A stretch of DNA of 15,168 nt from CAYRML01 sp964425485. Lineage in GTDB: Bacteria; Bacillota; Dehalobacteriia; UBA4068. Under the pieces are notes generated by a model. The model worked only from the letters and a program-made list of their open reading frames with translations, searched no databases and was not told the DNA's origin. Shown here in pieces: positions 1 through 6,241 of the stretch. Location of the stretch: contig CAYRML010000035.1 of assembly GCA_964425485.1 (NCBI GenBank), positions 1-15,168 on the forward strand. The letters are read 5' to 3'. The position numbers were made by a program, and so were the translations under genes. How positions within the stretch are numbered: position 1 is the first letter of the stretch; every line of letters begins with the position of its first letter.

Positions 1-2
1 TT

Positions 3-83
3 TGGCCTTTTGTGCAGCGGAATCTTCATAATGAACCTTCAGAAATCGCTAAGCTGCATAAAAAAACGGAAACAGGTAAATAG
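3..83 (+). CDS. Probable 3' tail of an upstream gene (partial)
   Basis: From position 3 one frame stays open for 26 codons and ends in TAG at 81-83. The residues are mostly polar and charged, with a lysine-rich end (HKKTETGK), as is common at a protein C-terminus. The other plus frames carry an early stop or look less protein-like. The stop lies inside the hairpin at 66-95, which is a usual place for the end of an operon. The fragment is too short to assign a family, and a short open frame like this could be chance. Confidence 0.35.
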   Translation, partial: WPFVQRNLHNEPSEIAKLHKKTETGK

Positions 84-95
84 GCTTGTTTCCGT
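66..95 (+). terminator. Hairpin upstream of fhs, possible terminator of the preceding gene
   Basis: The arms ACGGAAACA (66-74) and TGTTTCCGT (87-95) are perfect reverse complements, and G76-C85 plus a G-T wobble can extend the stem. A run of A (61-66) precedes it, and an AT-rich stretch with TTTT at 101-104 follows after a short gap. It could end the upstream transcript. The T-tract is weak and displaced, so a regulatory hairpin is also possible. Confidence 0.45.
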
Positions 96-114
96 AATAA
101 TTTTGTAATATTAT
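86..114 (+). promoter_or_regulatory. Candidate sigma-A promoter for fhs
   Basis: TATTAT at 109-114 is a good -10 element (5 of 6). A weak -35, TTGTTT (3 of 6), lies 17 bases upstream at 86-91. It would start transcription near 120 and give a leader of about 40 bases. The -35 sits in the right arm of the hairpin at 66-95. The weak -35 keeps confidence low. Confidence 0.3.
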
Positions 115-162
115 ATTCTGGTATGCTCGATGAAGTAATTTGATGAAAGCGGGGATAATGTT

Positions 163-1917
163 TTGGATCCAACAGTGTATAAAGACTGGCAGATAGCGGA
201 AGAAGCGGAAAAAAGCATGCTGACTCCCAGACAGTGGCAGGAAAATTTGGGTTTGGCCGATGATGAGATTTTTTATTATGGCAAGGTAGCAAAATTAAAC
301 TATGCGGCCTTGATGGAAAGATTGGCTGATCGTCCCAACGGAAAATATATAGAAGTCACAGCCATCACCCCCACGCCTTTGGGGGAGGGCAAATCAACCA
401 CTGCCATAGGCCTTATACAGGGGCTGGGCCATTTGGGTCTGAATGTAGGGGGCTGTTTACGCCAACCTTCCGGCGGCCCTACCATGAATGTCAAAGGTTC
501 TGCCGCAGGGGGCGGCAATGCGCTTTTGATTCCCATGACAGAGTTTTCTCTGGGCCTGACCGGCGATATGAATGATATTGCTAATGCCCATAATCAGGCA
601 ATGGTAGCGCTTAATGCCCGTATGCAGCATGAATATAACTATAATGATGAAACTTTGGCTGCCAAAAATCTGCGACGCTTGGATATTGATGCTAAAAGAG
701 TGCAAATTGGCTGGGTCATTGATTTTTCCGCCCAATGCCTGCGTGATATTATCATCGGAGTGGGAGGTAAGCAGGATGGTTTTACCATGGCCTCACATTT
801 TGATATTACGGCCAGCTCCGAATTGATGGCGATTTTGGCCATTTCTACGGATTTGGCGGATATGCGTCGTCGTATCGGTGAGATAATACTGGCCTATGAT
901 AAAAATGGCAAGCCGGTTACCGCTGAGGACCTGGAAGTTGCCGGTGCTATGGCGGCCTGGATGCGCAACACCATCAATCCCACGCTTTGTTCCACTTTGG
1001 AAGGACAACCATGCCTGATCCATGCCGGCCCCTTTGCCAATATTGCTATTGGTCAATCCTCGATCATTGCCGATAAGCTGGCCTTGAAGATGTTTGATTA
1101 TAATGTTACGGAAAGCGGATTTGGCGCTGATGTGGGCTTTGAGAAATTTGTCGATGTTAAATGCCGTCTCAGTGGTTTGGTGCCCGATGTCAGTGTGTTG
1201 GTGGCTACGATCAGGGCTTTGAAAATGCATGGCGGTGGTTCCAAAGTTATCTCAGGCAATCCTTTGCCGGCGGAATATAGGGAAAATAATCCGCGACTGG
1301 TCGAAGCGGGTTTGCCCAATCTTTTGCATCATCTGCATGTTATCCAAAGGACGGGAGTGCATCCTATAGTTTGTCTTAACAGCTTTGCCACTGATACGCC
1401 GGAAGAAATAGCGGTGGTGCGGCGGGCTGTGGAAGGTTTGGGTATGCGTTTTGCTATTTCCGAGCATTGGCAAAAAGGTGGCAAAGGCGCTTTGCAGCTG
1501 GCACGCATGGTCAAAGAAGCTTGTGATGAGCCGCATGATTTTCATCCGCTTTATGATCATAGAGGCTCTTTTATGGAAAAAGTGGATATCATCGCCAAAG
1601 ATGTTTATGGCGCCGATAGCGTCAACTGGCTGCCGGTTGCGGAAAGAAAGATCAGCGAGATCGAAAATAATCCGGCCTTTGATGATTTTGATATTATGAT
1701 GGTTAAAACCCAGCTGAGCCTCAGCCATGATCCCAGTTTGAAAGGTGTGCCTAGGGGTTGGCGCTTGCCCATTAGCGATGTTTTGATATATGGCGGGGCG
1801 CATTTTATTTGCCCGGTATCTGGTGATATTCGCCTAATGCCCGGCACAGCCTCCGACCCTGCTTATAGACGTGTGGATATCGATACGAGAACGGGCAAAG
1901 TTAAAGGCCTGTTTTAA
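163..1917 (+). CDS. fhs: Formate--tetrahydrofolate ligase (10-formyl-THF synthetase)
   Basis: This cytoplasmic enzyme makes 10-formyl-THF from formate, THF and ATP, the entry of formate into one-carbon metabolism. The ATP-binding loop TPLGEGKST is at residues 71-79, followed by LRQPS (99-103), KGSAAGGG (111-118) and LGLTGD (130-135). The C-terminal end has KTQLSLSHDP and ends in GLF. At 584 residues it is slightly longer than the usual bacterial form of about 555. Its wording (GKYIEVTAITPTPLGEGKST, RQPS, HAGPFANIA, KGVPRGW) is closer to the synthetase domain of eukaryotic C1-THF synthase than to the Moorella-type enzyme. The start is TTG at 163: it is the only start after the in-frame stop at 136-138, it has GGGGAT upstream at 151-156, and it includes the N-terminal KDWQIAEEA block that aligns with the family. 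The next ATG (217) would remove that block. fchA follows after 20 bases, so the two are probably co-transcribed. Confidence 0.95.
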   Translation: MDPTVYKDWQIAEEAEKSMLTPRQWQENLGLADDEIFYYGKVAKLNYAALMERLADRPNGKYIEVTAITPTPLGEGKSTTAIGLIQGLGHLGLNVGGCLRQPSGGPTMNVKGSAAGGGNALLIPMTEFSLGLTGDMNDIANAHNQAMVALNARMQHEYNYNDETLAAKNLRRLDIDAKRVQIGWVIDFSAQCLRDIIIGVGGKQDGFTMASHFDITASSELMAILAISTDLADMRRRIGEIILAYDKNGKPVTAEDLEVAGAMAAWMRNTINPTLCSTLEGQPCLIHAGPFANIAIGQSSIIADKLALKMFDYNVTESGFGADVGFEKFVDVKCRLSGLVPDVSVLVATIRALKMHGGGSKVISGNPLPAEYRENNPRLVEAGLPNLLHHLHVIQRTGVHPIVCLNSFATDTPEEIAVVRRAVEGLGMRFAISEHWQKGGKGALQLARMVKEACDEPHDFHPLYDHRGSFMEKVDIIAKDVYGADSVNWLPVAERKISEIENNPAFDDFDIMMVKTQLSLSHDPSLKGVPRGWRLPISDVLIYGGAHFICPVSGDIRLMPGTASDPAYRRVDIDTRTGKVKGLF

Positions 1918-1937
1918 ACAAAAGAGGATGTGGTGAT

Positions 1938-2576
1938 ATGGAAAAGAAAAATTTGATGGATCTTAATTGCCGGCAATTTATCATGCTTTTATCCAGTAAT
2001 GATCCTGTACCGGGCGGGGGTGGTGCGGCTGCTTTTGGCGGTGCTTTAGGTGCGGCTTTGGCCAATATGGTTTCCAGCCTCACGGTGGGCAAACAGAAAT
2101 ATGCCGATGTCCAGGATGAAGTAAAAGAGTTGCTGAAAAAGGGCCTGGCTTTGCAGGTGAGGCTCATGGATCTGGTGCAGAAAGATGCTGAGGTTTTTGC
2201 GCCTTTGTCCAAGGCTTATGCACTGCCCGCCCAGACGGCAGCGGAAAAAGCTCATAAAGCCGTGGTCTTGAGCGAAGCCTCCAAAGCGGCTACGGAAGTG
2301 CCGCTTCAGATGGCGGAAGAAATATACCGGGCCATGGTACTCACCAGGCGTATAGCCGATATCGGCAGCCGCCTGGCCGTTTCCGATGCCGGTTGCGCCG
2401 GCCTTTTTTTGCATGCGGCTTTAGGCGCGGCCAGATATAATATCCTCATTAATTTGCCTTTGATCCTGGATGAGGATTTCCAGGAACAGGTCAAAGAAAG
2501 ATTGCAATTCCTGTTGGCCGAAGGCGAGTCCTTGACCCAGGAAACCATGCTGGTTGTAGAAGAAAAACTCAAATAA
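1938..2576 (+). CDS. fchA: Methenyl-THF cyclohydrolase, FTCD C-terminal/FchA family
   Basis: This 212-residue helical protein belongs to the cyclodeaminase/cyclohydrolase family (FTCD C-terminal domain). The diagnostic N-terminal motif is PVPGGGGAAAFGGALGAAL, near residues 24-42, followed by a long helical region with DAEVFAPLSKAYALP. Free-standing members in anaerobes serve as 5,10-methenyl-THF cyclohydrolase (known of FchA in purinolytic and acetogenic clostridia), while the same fold fused to formiminotransferase is a cyclodeaminase. No formiminotransferase gene is here, and the upstream gene is fhs, so conversion of 10-formyl-THF to methenyl-THF is the better inference. Its ribosome binding site is GAGGATGTGG, in the 20-base gap after fhs. 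A strong terminator follows the stop directly, making this the last gene of the operon. No folD-like dehydrogenase accompanies it in the window. Confidence 0.85.
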   Translation: MEKKNLMDLNCRQFIMLLSSNDPVPGGGGAAAFGGALGAALANMVSSLTVGKQKYADVQDEVKELLKKGLALQVRLMDLVQKDAEVFAPLSKAYALPAQTAAEKAHKAVVLSEASKAATEVPLQMAEEIYRAMVLTRRIADIGSRLAVSDAGCAGLFLHAALGAARYNILINLPLILDEDFQEQVKERLQFLLAEGESLTQETMLVVEEKLK

Positions 2577-2577
2577 G

Positions 2578-2599
2578 AGGACGAGCGCTCGTCCTTTTT
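2578..2599 (+). terminator. Rho-independent terminator of fhs-fchA
   Basis: An 18-base perfect palindrome, AGGACGAGCGCTCGTCCT (2578-2595), begins just after the fchA stop and runs into TTTTT (2595-2599). The GC-rich stem followed by a T-run is a standard intrinsic terminator on the plus strand. Confidence 0.88.
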
Positions 2600-2601
2600 A
2601 T

Positions 2602-2630
2602 TTGCTAAAAACCAGGCTTTGCGATATAAT
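2602..2630 (+). promoter_or_regulatory. Sigma-A promoter of pyrK-pyrD
   Basis: The -10 is a perfect TATAAT (2625-2630). A TTGCTA -35 (2602-2607, 4 of 6) sits exactly 17 bases upstream. Transcription would start near 2637, leaving a leader of only about 28 bases. That is too short for a PyrR-type attenuator, so control would have to act on initiation or on a downstream step. Confidence 0.7.
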
Positions 2631-2664
2631 TTCCATAATAGGATAAATAAAGGCAGGTGCCCTG

Positions 2665-3441
2665 ATGATAGTAGAAAACAGCCTGATTATCAGTAACAGC
2701 AAGCTATGTTGCGATTTTTATCGCCTGGAAGTGCTGTCCGCCCAAATTGCCCAAGAGGCCGCCCCCGGTCAGTTTGTGATGCTGAAAACCAGCAAGACAT
2801 ATGATCCGTTTTTGAAAAGGCCCATGTGTATAAGCCATATCGATAGAGAAAATGGACAGATAGCTTGTATTTATGCTGTAAAAGGACGGGGGACAAGCTT
2901 GCTGGCCGCTATGTCCGCGGGGGAGACTTTGGAGATCAGCGGCCCTTTGGGTCATGGTTGGCAGGTGGATGCGGGCTGTAAAAAGGCCCTTCTAATAGCA
3001 GGTGGTATCGGGATTACGCCTTTGCTGCCCTTAGCCAAACAGCTGCGGGATCAGGGTTGTGACTGCCATATATTATGGGGTGTGGCCTGCAAGGATCAGC
3101 TTTTTGCCTGTCATGAGCTTGCTGCCTGCGGTTGTCTACTGATTGCTACAGAAGACGGCAGCGAGGGTGAAACTGGCTTTGTGACCACCATTTTGCCGTC
3201 GCAGCCTGCTTATGACATGATTTATTGCTGCGGGCCTAAGCCCTTATTGGCGGCAGTGGCCGCCTGGACGGAAACTCATGATCTGCCTTGTCAGATTTCC
3301 CTGGAGGAACGGATGGGCTGCGGGCTAGGAACCTGCATGGGCTGTGTCTGTCAGACTCAGGCAGGGGAGGACAGGCATTATAAAAGAATTTGCCATGATG
3401 GGCCGGTATTCGATAGTAGGGAGGTGGTCTTTGATGACTAA
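2665..3441 (+). CDS. pyrK: Dihydroorotate dehydrogenase B, electron transfer subunit
   Basis: PyrK carries FAD and a [2Fe-2S] cluster and passes electrons from PyrD to NAD+ in class 1B dihydroorotate dehydrogenase, the fourth step of pyrimidine synthesis. The 258 residues show a ferredoxin-reductase-like FAD domain with RPMCIS (52-57), an NAD-binding loop GGIGITPL (113-120), and a C-terminal cluster motif with Cys219, Cys224, Cys227 and Cys243 (C-X4-C-X2-C-X15-C), the expected spacing. Length and domain order are normal for the family. The protein is rich in extra cysteines (for example 15-16, 188-189 and 229). The start is ATG 2665, preceded by an imperfect AAGGCAGG ribosome binding site. 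The gene overlaps pyrD by 8 bases, which fits a tight two-subunit complex made by translational coupling. Confidence 0.96.
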   Translation: MIVENSLIISNSKLCCDFYRLEVLSAQIAQEAAPGQFVMLKTSKTYDPFLKRPMCISHIDRENGQIACIYAVKGRGTSLLAAMSAGETLEISGPLGHGWQVDAGCKKALLIAGGIGITPLLPLAKQLRDQGCDCHILWGVACKDQLFACHELAACGCLLIATEDGSEGETGFVTTILPSQPAYDMIYCCGPKPLLAAVAAWTETHDLPCQISLEERMGCGLGTCMGCVCQTQAGEDRHYKRICHDGPVFDSREVVFDD

Positions 3442-4345
3442 GTTCTCTATCGATATAGCGGGCATAAATTTTAAAAATCCAGTTATGACCGCTTCCGGCA
3501 CCTTTGGCTACGGGCATGAATTTGCCCAGCTTTATGATCTTTCTGTGCTGGGTGGGATCGTGGTCAAAGGGACAACGATCGAGCCCAAAGAAGGCAATCC
3601 GCCGCCGCGCATCGCGGAAACGGCTGCCGGTATGATTAACAGTGTGGGGCTGCAAAATCCCGGTGTGGATAAAGTTATTGCCGAAGAATTACCCTGGTTG
3701 GATCAATATGACACCAATATCATCGTCAATATTTCCGGTCATGATGAGGAAAGTTACTGCGCGGTGGCACAAAAGTTGGCCAATAATCCCCAGGTAGCGG
3801 CTGTGGAGATGAATATTTCCTGTCCCAACGTCAAATGCGGCGGTATGGCCTTTGGCACCGATCCACAGATGGCGGCACAGATTACGCGGGCTGTGCGGGA
3901 TATGACTCAGCTGCCTTTAATTGTCAAACTTTCGCCTAATGTCACGGATATTACGGAGATCGCCAGGGCGGTGGAGGCAGCTGGCGCTGATGCTGTTTCT
4001 CTGATCAATACGCTTTTGGGCATGGCCATAGATGTCAAAAGCCGGCGTCCGCTGATTGCCAATGTGATGGGGGGGCTTTCCGGCCCGGCCGTCAAGCCTG
4101 TGGCTTTGCGCATGGTTTATCAGGTGGCAAAATCCATAAAAATACCTGTTATCGGTCTTGGGGGCATTATGAATAGCGAAGATGCTATTGCTTTTATGCT
4201 GGCAGGGGCCAGTGCCGTGCAGGTTGGTTCGGCCAATTTTTATGATCCTTTGGCCGCTCCTAAAATTATAGCAGGCATGGAAAAATGGCTGGCCGAAGAA
4301 AATGTAGCCGATATCAGGGAGATCATAGGCGGTCTGAAGATATAA
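3434..4345 (+). CDS. pyrD: Dihydroorotate dehydrogenase B, catalytic subunit
   Basis: This FMN-containing TIM-barrel enzyme oxidises dihydroorotate to orotate. The 303 residues contain VKGTT (44-48, FMN contact), SVGLQNPGVD (70-79), and the active-site motif NISCPN with catalytic base Cys130. Cysteine rather than serine at that position marks a class 1 enzyme, and the adjacent pyrK makes it class 1B (NAD-linked). The phosphate-binding end is IGLGGI followed by GASAVQVGSANF. The start is ATG 3434, inside the end of pyrK, with an AGGGAGGTGG ribosome binding site just upstream. An upstream in-frame ATG at 3344 would add 30 residues lying wholly inside the pyrK frame and not matching the family. 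Transcription ends at the hairpin right after the stop. Confidence 0.96.
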   Translation: MTKFSIDIAGINFKNPVMTASGTFGYGHEFAQLYDLSVLGGIVVKGTTIEPKEGNPPPRIAETAAGMINSVGLQNPGVDKVIAEELPWLDQYDTNIIVNISGHDEESYCAVAQKLANNPQVAAVEMNISCPNVKCGGMAFGTDPQMAAQITRAVRDMTQLPLIVKLSPNVTDITEIARAVEAAGADAVSLINTLLGMAIDVKSRRPLIANVMGGLSGPAVKPVALRMVYQVAKSIKIPVIGLGGIMNSEDAIAFMLAGASAVQVGSANFYDPLAAPKIIAGMEKWLAEENVADIREIIGGLKI

Positions 4346-4371
4346 AAAAAAGAGCCTTCGGGCTCTTTTTT
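4346..4371. terminator. Shared bidirectional terminator between pyrD and fumB
   Basis: AGAGCC (4351-4356) pairs with GGCTCT (4361-4366) across a TTCG tetraloop. Flanking A (4346-4350) and T (4367-4371) tracts extend the stem and provide a U-run in both directions. It serves the plus-strand pyrK-pyrD and the minus-strand fumarase operon. The fumB stop codon (4370-4372) overlaps its edge, and the pyrD stop (4343-4345) abuts the other side. Confidence 0.9.
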
Positions 4372-4924
4372 ATTCTTTATATAATCCTTGAAAAAAGTTA
4401 TTACCATGGACATCGATAATGACTACGGCCGGTAATTCTTCGATCTCCAGGCGGCAGATGGCTTCCGTACCTAGTTCCGGCCAGGCGATGACTTCCTTTT
4501 TCAGCACTTTTTGCGCCAAGAGGGCGGCGGCCCCGCCAAAAGTTGCAAAATAGACGGCGCCGTATTTAGCGCAGGCATCACATACCGCTTGACTATGCTG
4601 GCCTTTGCCTAAAATACCACGCAGTCCGTGTTTGATGAGAATGGGTGCATAGGCATCCATGCGGGCGGAAGTGGTGGGCCCGATGGAACCGATAACTTTA
4701 TCTGGCGGTGTGGGAGCTGGGCCGGCATAGTAGATCATATTGCCCTTAAGATCGAAGGGCAAAGGCTCCCCAGCGGCGATCATCTGCGTCAGCCTTTTAT
4801 GGGCGGCATCGCGTGCCGTATAAACAGTGCCCGATAGGAGTACTTTTTGACCGCATGAAAGCCCCGAGAGCTGCTTATCGGCGGCAGAGATGGGATATGT
4901 GATGATTCGCTTTTTTTCACTCAT
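4370..4924 (-). CDS. fumB: Class I fumarate hydratase, beta (C-terminal) subunit
   Basis: This is the beta subunit of the two-part iron-sulfur fumarase/tartrate dehydratase family, which together with alpha interconverts fumarate and malate. The 184 residues show YTARDAAHKR (35-44), GPTTSARMD (82-90) and GKGQHS (106-111), all typical of the family's C-terminal domain, and a late DVHGNN. I chose the ATG at 4924 because AAGGAGG lies 6-7 bases upstream; a longer in-frame reading from 4966 would overlap the end of the alpha gene by 32 bases and adds unrelated residues. The alpha gene ends 10 bases upstream, so the pair is one transcript. L(+)-tartrate dehydratase (TtdB) is the alternative activity and cannot be separated by sequence here; fumarase is more common in this setting. 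Confidence 0.9.
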   Translation of the reverse strand: MSEKKRIITYPISAADKQLSGLSCGQKVLLSGTVYTARDAAHKRLTQMIAAGEPLPFDLKGNMIYYAGPAPTPPDKVIGSIGPTTSARMDAYAPILIKHGLRGILGKGQHSQAVCDACAKYGAVYFATFGGAAALLAQKVLKKEVIAWPELGTEAICRLEIEELPAVVIIDVHGNNFFQGLYKE

Positions 4925-4934
4925 TGTATCCTCC

Positions 4935-5780
4935 TTATAAAATGATGCTTTGGTGGCGGGCCACATGACAGTTTAGATTGACTGCCACTGGTAAGCAGGC
5001 GATATGGCAAGGATAGGTTTCTATGGCTACTGCCAAAGCGCTGGTTTTGCCGCCAAAGCCTAGGGGGCCGATATTCAGCTCATTGATTTCTGTCAACAGC
5101 TCTGCTTCCAAGTGGGCGATTTCCGCTTGCGGATTTTTTTCATCCAGAGGCCGCAACAAAGCCGTTTTGGCCAAAAGGGCCGCTTTTTCCAGATTGCCAC
5201 CGACACCCACTCCCACTACCAAAGGTGGGCAGGGATTGGCGCCGGCCTCTTTGACGGTCTTTAGGACAAAGTCTTTGACTCCTTGGCGCCCGGCCGATGG
5301 CTTAAGCATGGCTAAGGCCGACATATTTTCTGAGCCACCGCCTTTAGGTGCCAGAGTTATTTTCAGCTGATCGCCAGCTGTGAGGCGGATATGGATGATG
5401 GCCGGCGTGTTATCATTGGTGTTTTCCCTAATCAAGGGATGATTGAGCATGGATTTGCGCAAATAGCCGCTTTTATAGCCTTGGGCAATGCCCTGGTTTA
5501 TAGCATCTTCCAAAAGCCCGCCTTCAATATGCACATCTTGTCCCAAATCTACAAAGACAACTGCCATGCCGGTATCCTGGCAAAGAGGCATTTTTTCCTG
5601 GGCCGCGATCTCCTGATTGAGCAGAAGATCGTCCAATATTTCCTTGCCCAAAGGGGATGTTTCGGACTCATGAGCTTTTTGCAAAGCCCGTTTGACATCC
5701 GGTGGTAAGTAGAGATTGCTTTCTATGGCCAAACGGGCAATTTTTTCTTTTATTTCATTACAAGAAATTTTTCTCAGCAT
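4935..5780 (-). CDS. fumA: Class I fumarate hydratase, alpha (N-terminal) subunit
   Basis: The alpha subunit holds the oxygen-sensitive [4Fe-4S] cluster that binds substrate. The 281 residues have three cysteines in the expected places for cluster ligands: Cys67 in PLCQDTG, Cys184 in NPCPP and Cys271 in NLNCH. They also contain KGGGSEN (146-152) and GFGGKTSA (241-248). Length matches two-subunit fumarases and TtdA. The start ATG has CCGGAGG upstream, and a good minus-strand promoter lies 32-60 bases before it. It is the first gene of a two-gene operon. Use of the class I enzyme fits an anaerobe, working either in a reductive branch to succinate or in recycling fumarate made by purine and arginine synthesis; which applies is inference. 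Tartrate dehydratase is the alternative call. Confidence 0.92.
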   Translation of the reverse strand: MLRKISCNEIKEKIARLAIESNLYLPPDVKRALQKAHESETSPLGKEILDDLLLNQEIAAQEKMPLCQDTGMAVVFVDLGQDVHIEGGLLEDAINQGIAQGYKSGYLRKSMLNHPLIRENTNDNTPAIIHIRLTAGDQLKITLAPKGGGSENMSALAMLKPSAGRQGVKDFVLKTVKEAGANPCPPLVVGVGVGGNLEKAALLAKTALLRPLDEKNPQAEIAHLEAELLTEINELNIGPLGFGGKTSALAVAIETYPCHIACLPVAVNLNCHVARHQSIIL

Positions 5781-5811
5781 AAATGCCTCCGGTATTTATT
5801 TTTACATTGCT

Positions 5812-5840
5812 ATTATAGCAAAAATCAGCATAGATGCAAA
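5812..5840 (-). promoter_or_regulatory. Sigma-A promoter of the fumarase operon
   Basis: Read on the minus strand, the -10 is TATAAT (5817-5812) and the -35 is TTTGCA (5840-5835, 4 of 6), with a 17-base spacer. It lies between the terminator at 5850-5883 and the fumA ribosome binding site. Confidence 0.7.
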
Positions 5841-5849
5841 GCAGGACAG

Positions 5850-5883
5850 AAAAAAAGAGCGCTCAGCTCTTGCGCTCTTTTTT
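5850..5883 (-). terminator. Terminator of the cysteine-rich small gene
   Basis: AAAAAAGAGCGC (5851-5862) and GCGCTCTTTTTT (5872-5883) are a perfect 12-base inverted repeat with a 9-base loop. On the minus strand it gives a hairpin followed by a run of seven U. It separates the small gene from the fumarase promoter and is symmetrical enough to stop plus-strand transcripts too. Confidence 0.88.
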
Positions 5884-5937
5884 AAGAGGGAGTTATGGTG
5901 ATTTTGTCAACAAGTGATTCTGATGTGAGTTTTAAAC

Positions 5938-6102
5938 TTAACAGCAATCTTCTGATCCCAATTCTTTCAAACCTTTAAAGATCAGACAAAATACTTTTTG
6001 GAAATCCACAGTGGGATATTGCGCCATCAAGCTTTTGATGTCGCAGGTGGTGCCGCAGGATAACAGACTATCGTTGCAGTTGTTATTTGTTTGACATGCC
6101 AT
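5938..6102 (-). CDS. Small cysteine-rich protein of unknown function (54 residues)
   Basis: I do not recognise this protein. The ATG at 6102 is preceded by a strong AAAGGAGT ribosome binding site about 9 bases away, and the frame runs 54 codons to TAA at 5938. Seven cysteines sit at residues 3, 9, 16, 20, 39, 53 and 54. The N-terminal third is Asn/Cys-rich (C-X5-C-X6-C-X3-C); the rest, from about residue 22 to 50, looks amphipathic and helical (SLMAQYP, VFCLIFKGLKEL); the protein ends in Cys-Cys. There is no signal peptide or membrane segment. Codon use is like the neighbours. It has its own candidate promoter and a strong terminator, so it is a single-gene transcript. The cysteines suggest metal or Fe-S binding, or a thiol role; this is inference. 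A modified-peptide precursor is possible, but no modifying enzyme lies beside it. Confidence 0.75.
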   Translation of the reverse strand: MACQTNNNCNDSLLSCGTTCDIKSLMAQYPTVDFQKVFCLIFKGLKELGSEDCC

Positions 6103-6145
6103 TGAGAAAAACTCCTTTCCAAAGTTTTATGATGGGGCTTGTTTT

Positions 6146-6175
6146 ATAATATGCGCCAATCCGATTTTTGGTTAA
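6146..6175 (-). promoter_or_regulatory. Candidate promoter of the cysteine-rich small gene
   Basis: On the minus strand, TATTAT (6151-6146, 5 of 6) lies 18 bases after TTAACC (6175-6170, 4 of 6). It is placed just downstream of the peptidase terminator and about 44 bases before the small gene's start. The spacing is slightly long and the -35 is imperfect. Confidence 0.4.
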
Positions 6176-6176
6176 T

Positions 6177-6218
6177 AAAAAAGATGACGGAAAGCCGGGG
6201 CTTTTCATCATCTTTTTT
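6177..6218 (-). terminator. Terminator of the phosphomutase-peptidase operon
   Basis: AAAAAAGATGA (6177-6187) pairs with TCATCTTTTTT (6208-6218). An inner AAAGC/GCTTT stem (6191-6195 with 6200-6204) leaves a small loop and bulges. It lies 24 bases past the peptidase stop, and the minus-strand transcript ends in a run of U. The symmetrical tracts make it potentially bidirectional. Confidence 0.85.
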
Positions 6219-6241
6219 GATTATATTATTTATATTTTGCA

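Noticed and set aside
84..162. A THF riboswitch upstream of fhs
   Set aside because: The leader from the candidate promoter is about 40 bases, too short for the aptamer, and I see none of its paired core.
26..292. An 88-codon minus-strand frame across the fhs start
   Set aside because: It spans the hairpin and the start of fhs, has no ribosome binding site, and looks like low-complexity antisense sequence.
793..1803. Long minus-strand open frames (145 and 183 codons) opposite fhs
   Set aside because: They lie wholly inside a confidently identified gene and lack ribosome binding sites or family motifs.
2631..2664. A PyrR attenuator upstream of pyrK
   Set aside because: The leader is about 28 bases and holds no terminator/antiterminator pair. 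The palindrome at 2578-2595 lies upstream of the promoter and belongs to fchA.
5895..5978. A 27-codon plus-strand ORF (ATG at 5895) with a GAGGGAG element upstream
   Set aside because: The element is too close to the ATG, and the frame is largely antisense to the better-supported cysteine-rich gene, with no family match.
5938..6102. Identity of the cysteine-rich protein as the SCIFF six-cysteine peptide
   Set aside because: The cysteine spacing and sequence do not match SCIFF, and the neighbouring genes do not include its radical SAM maturase.
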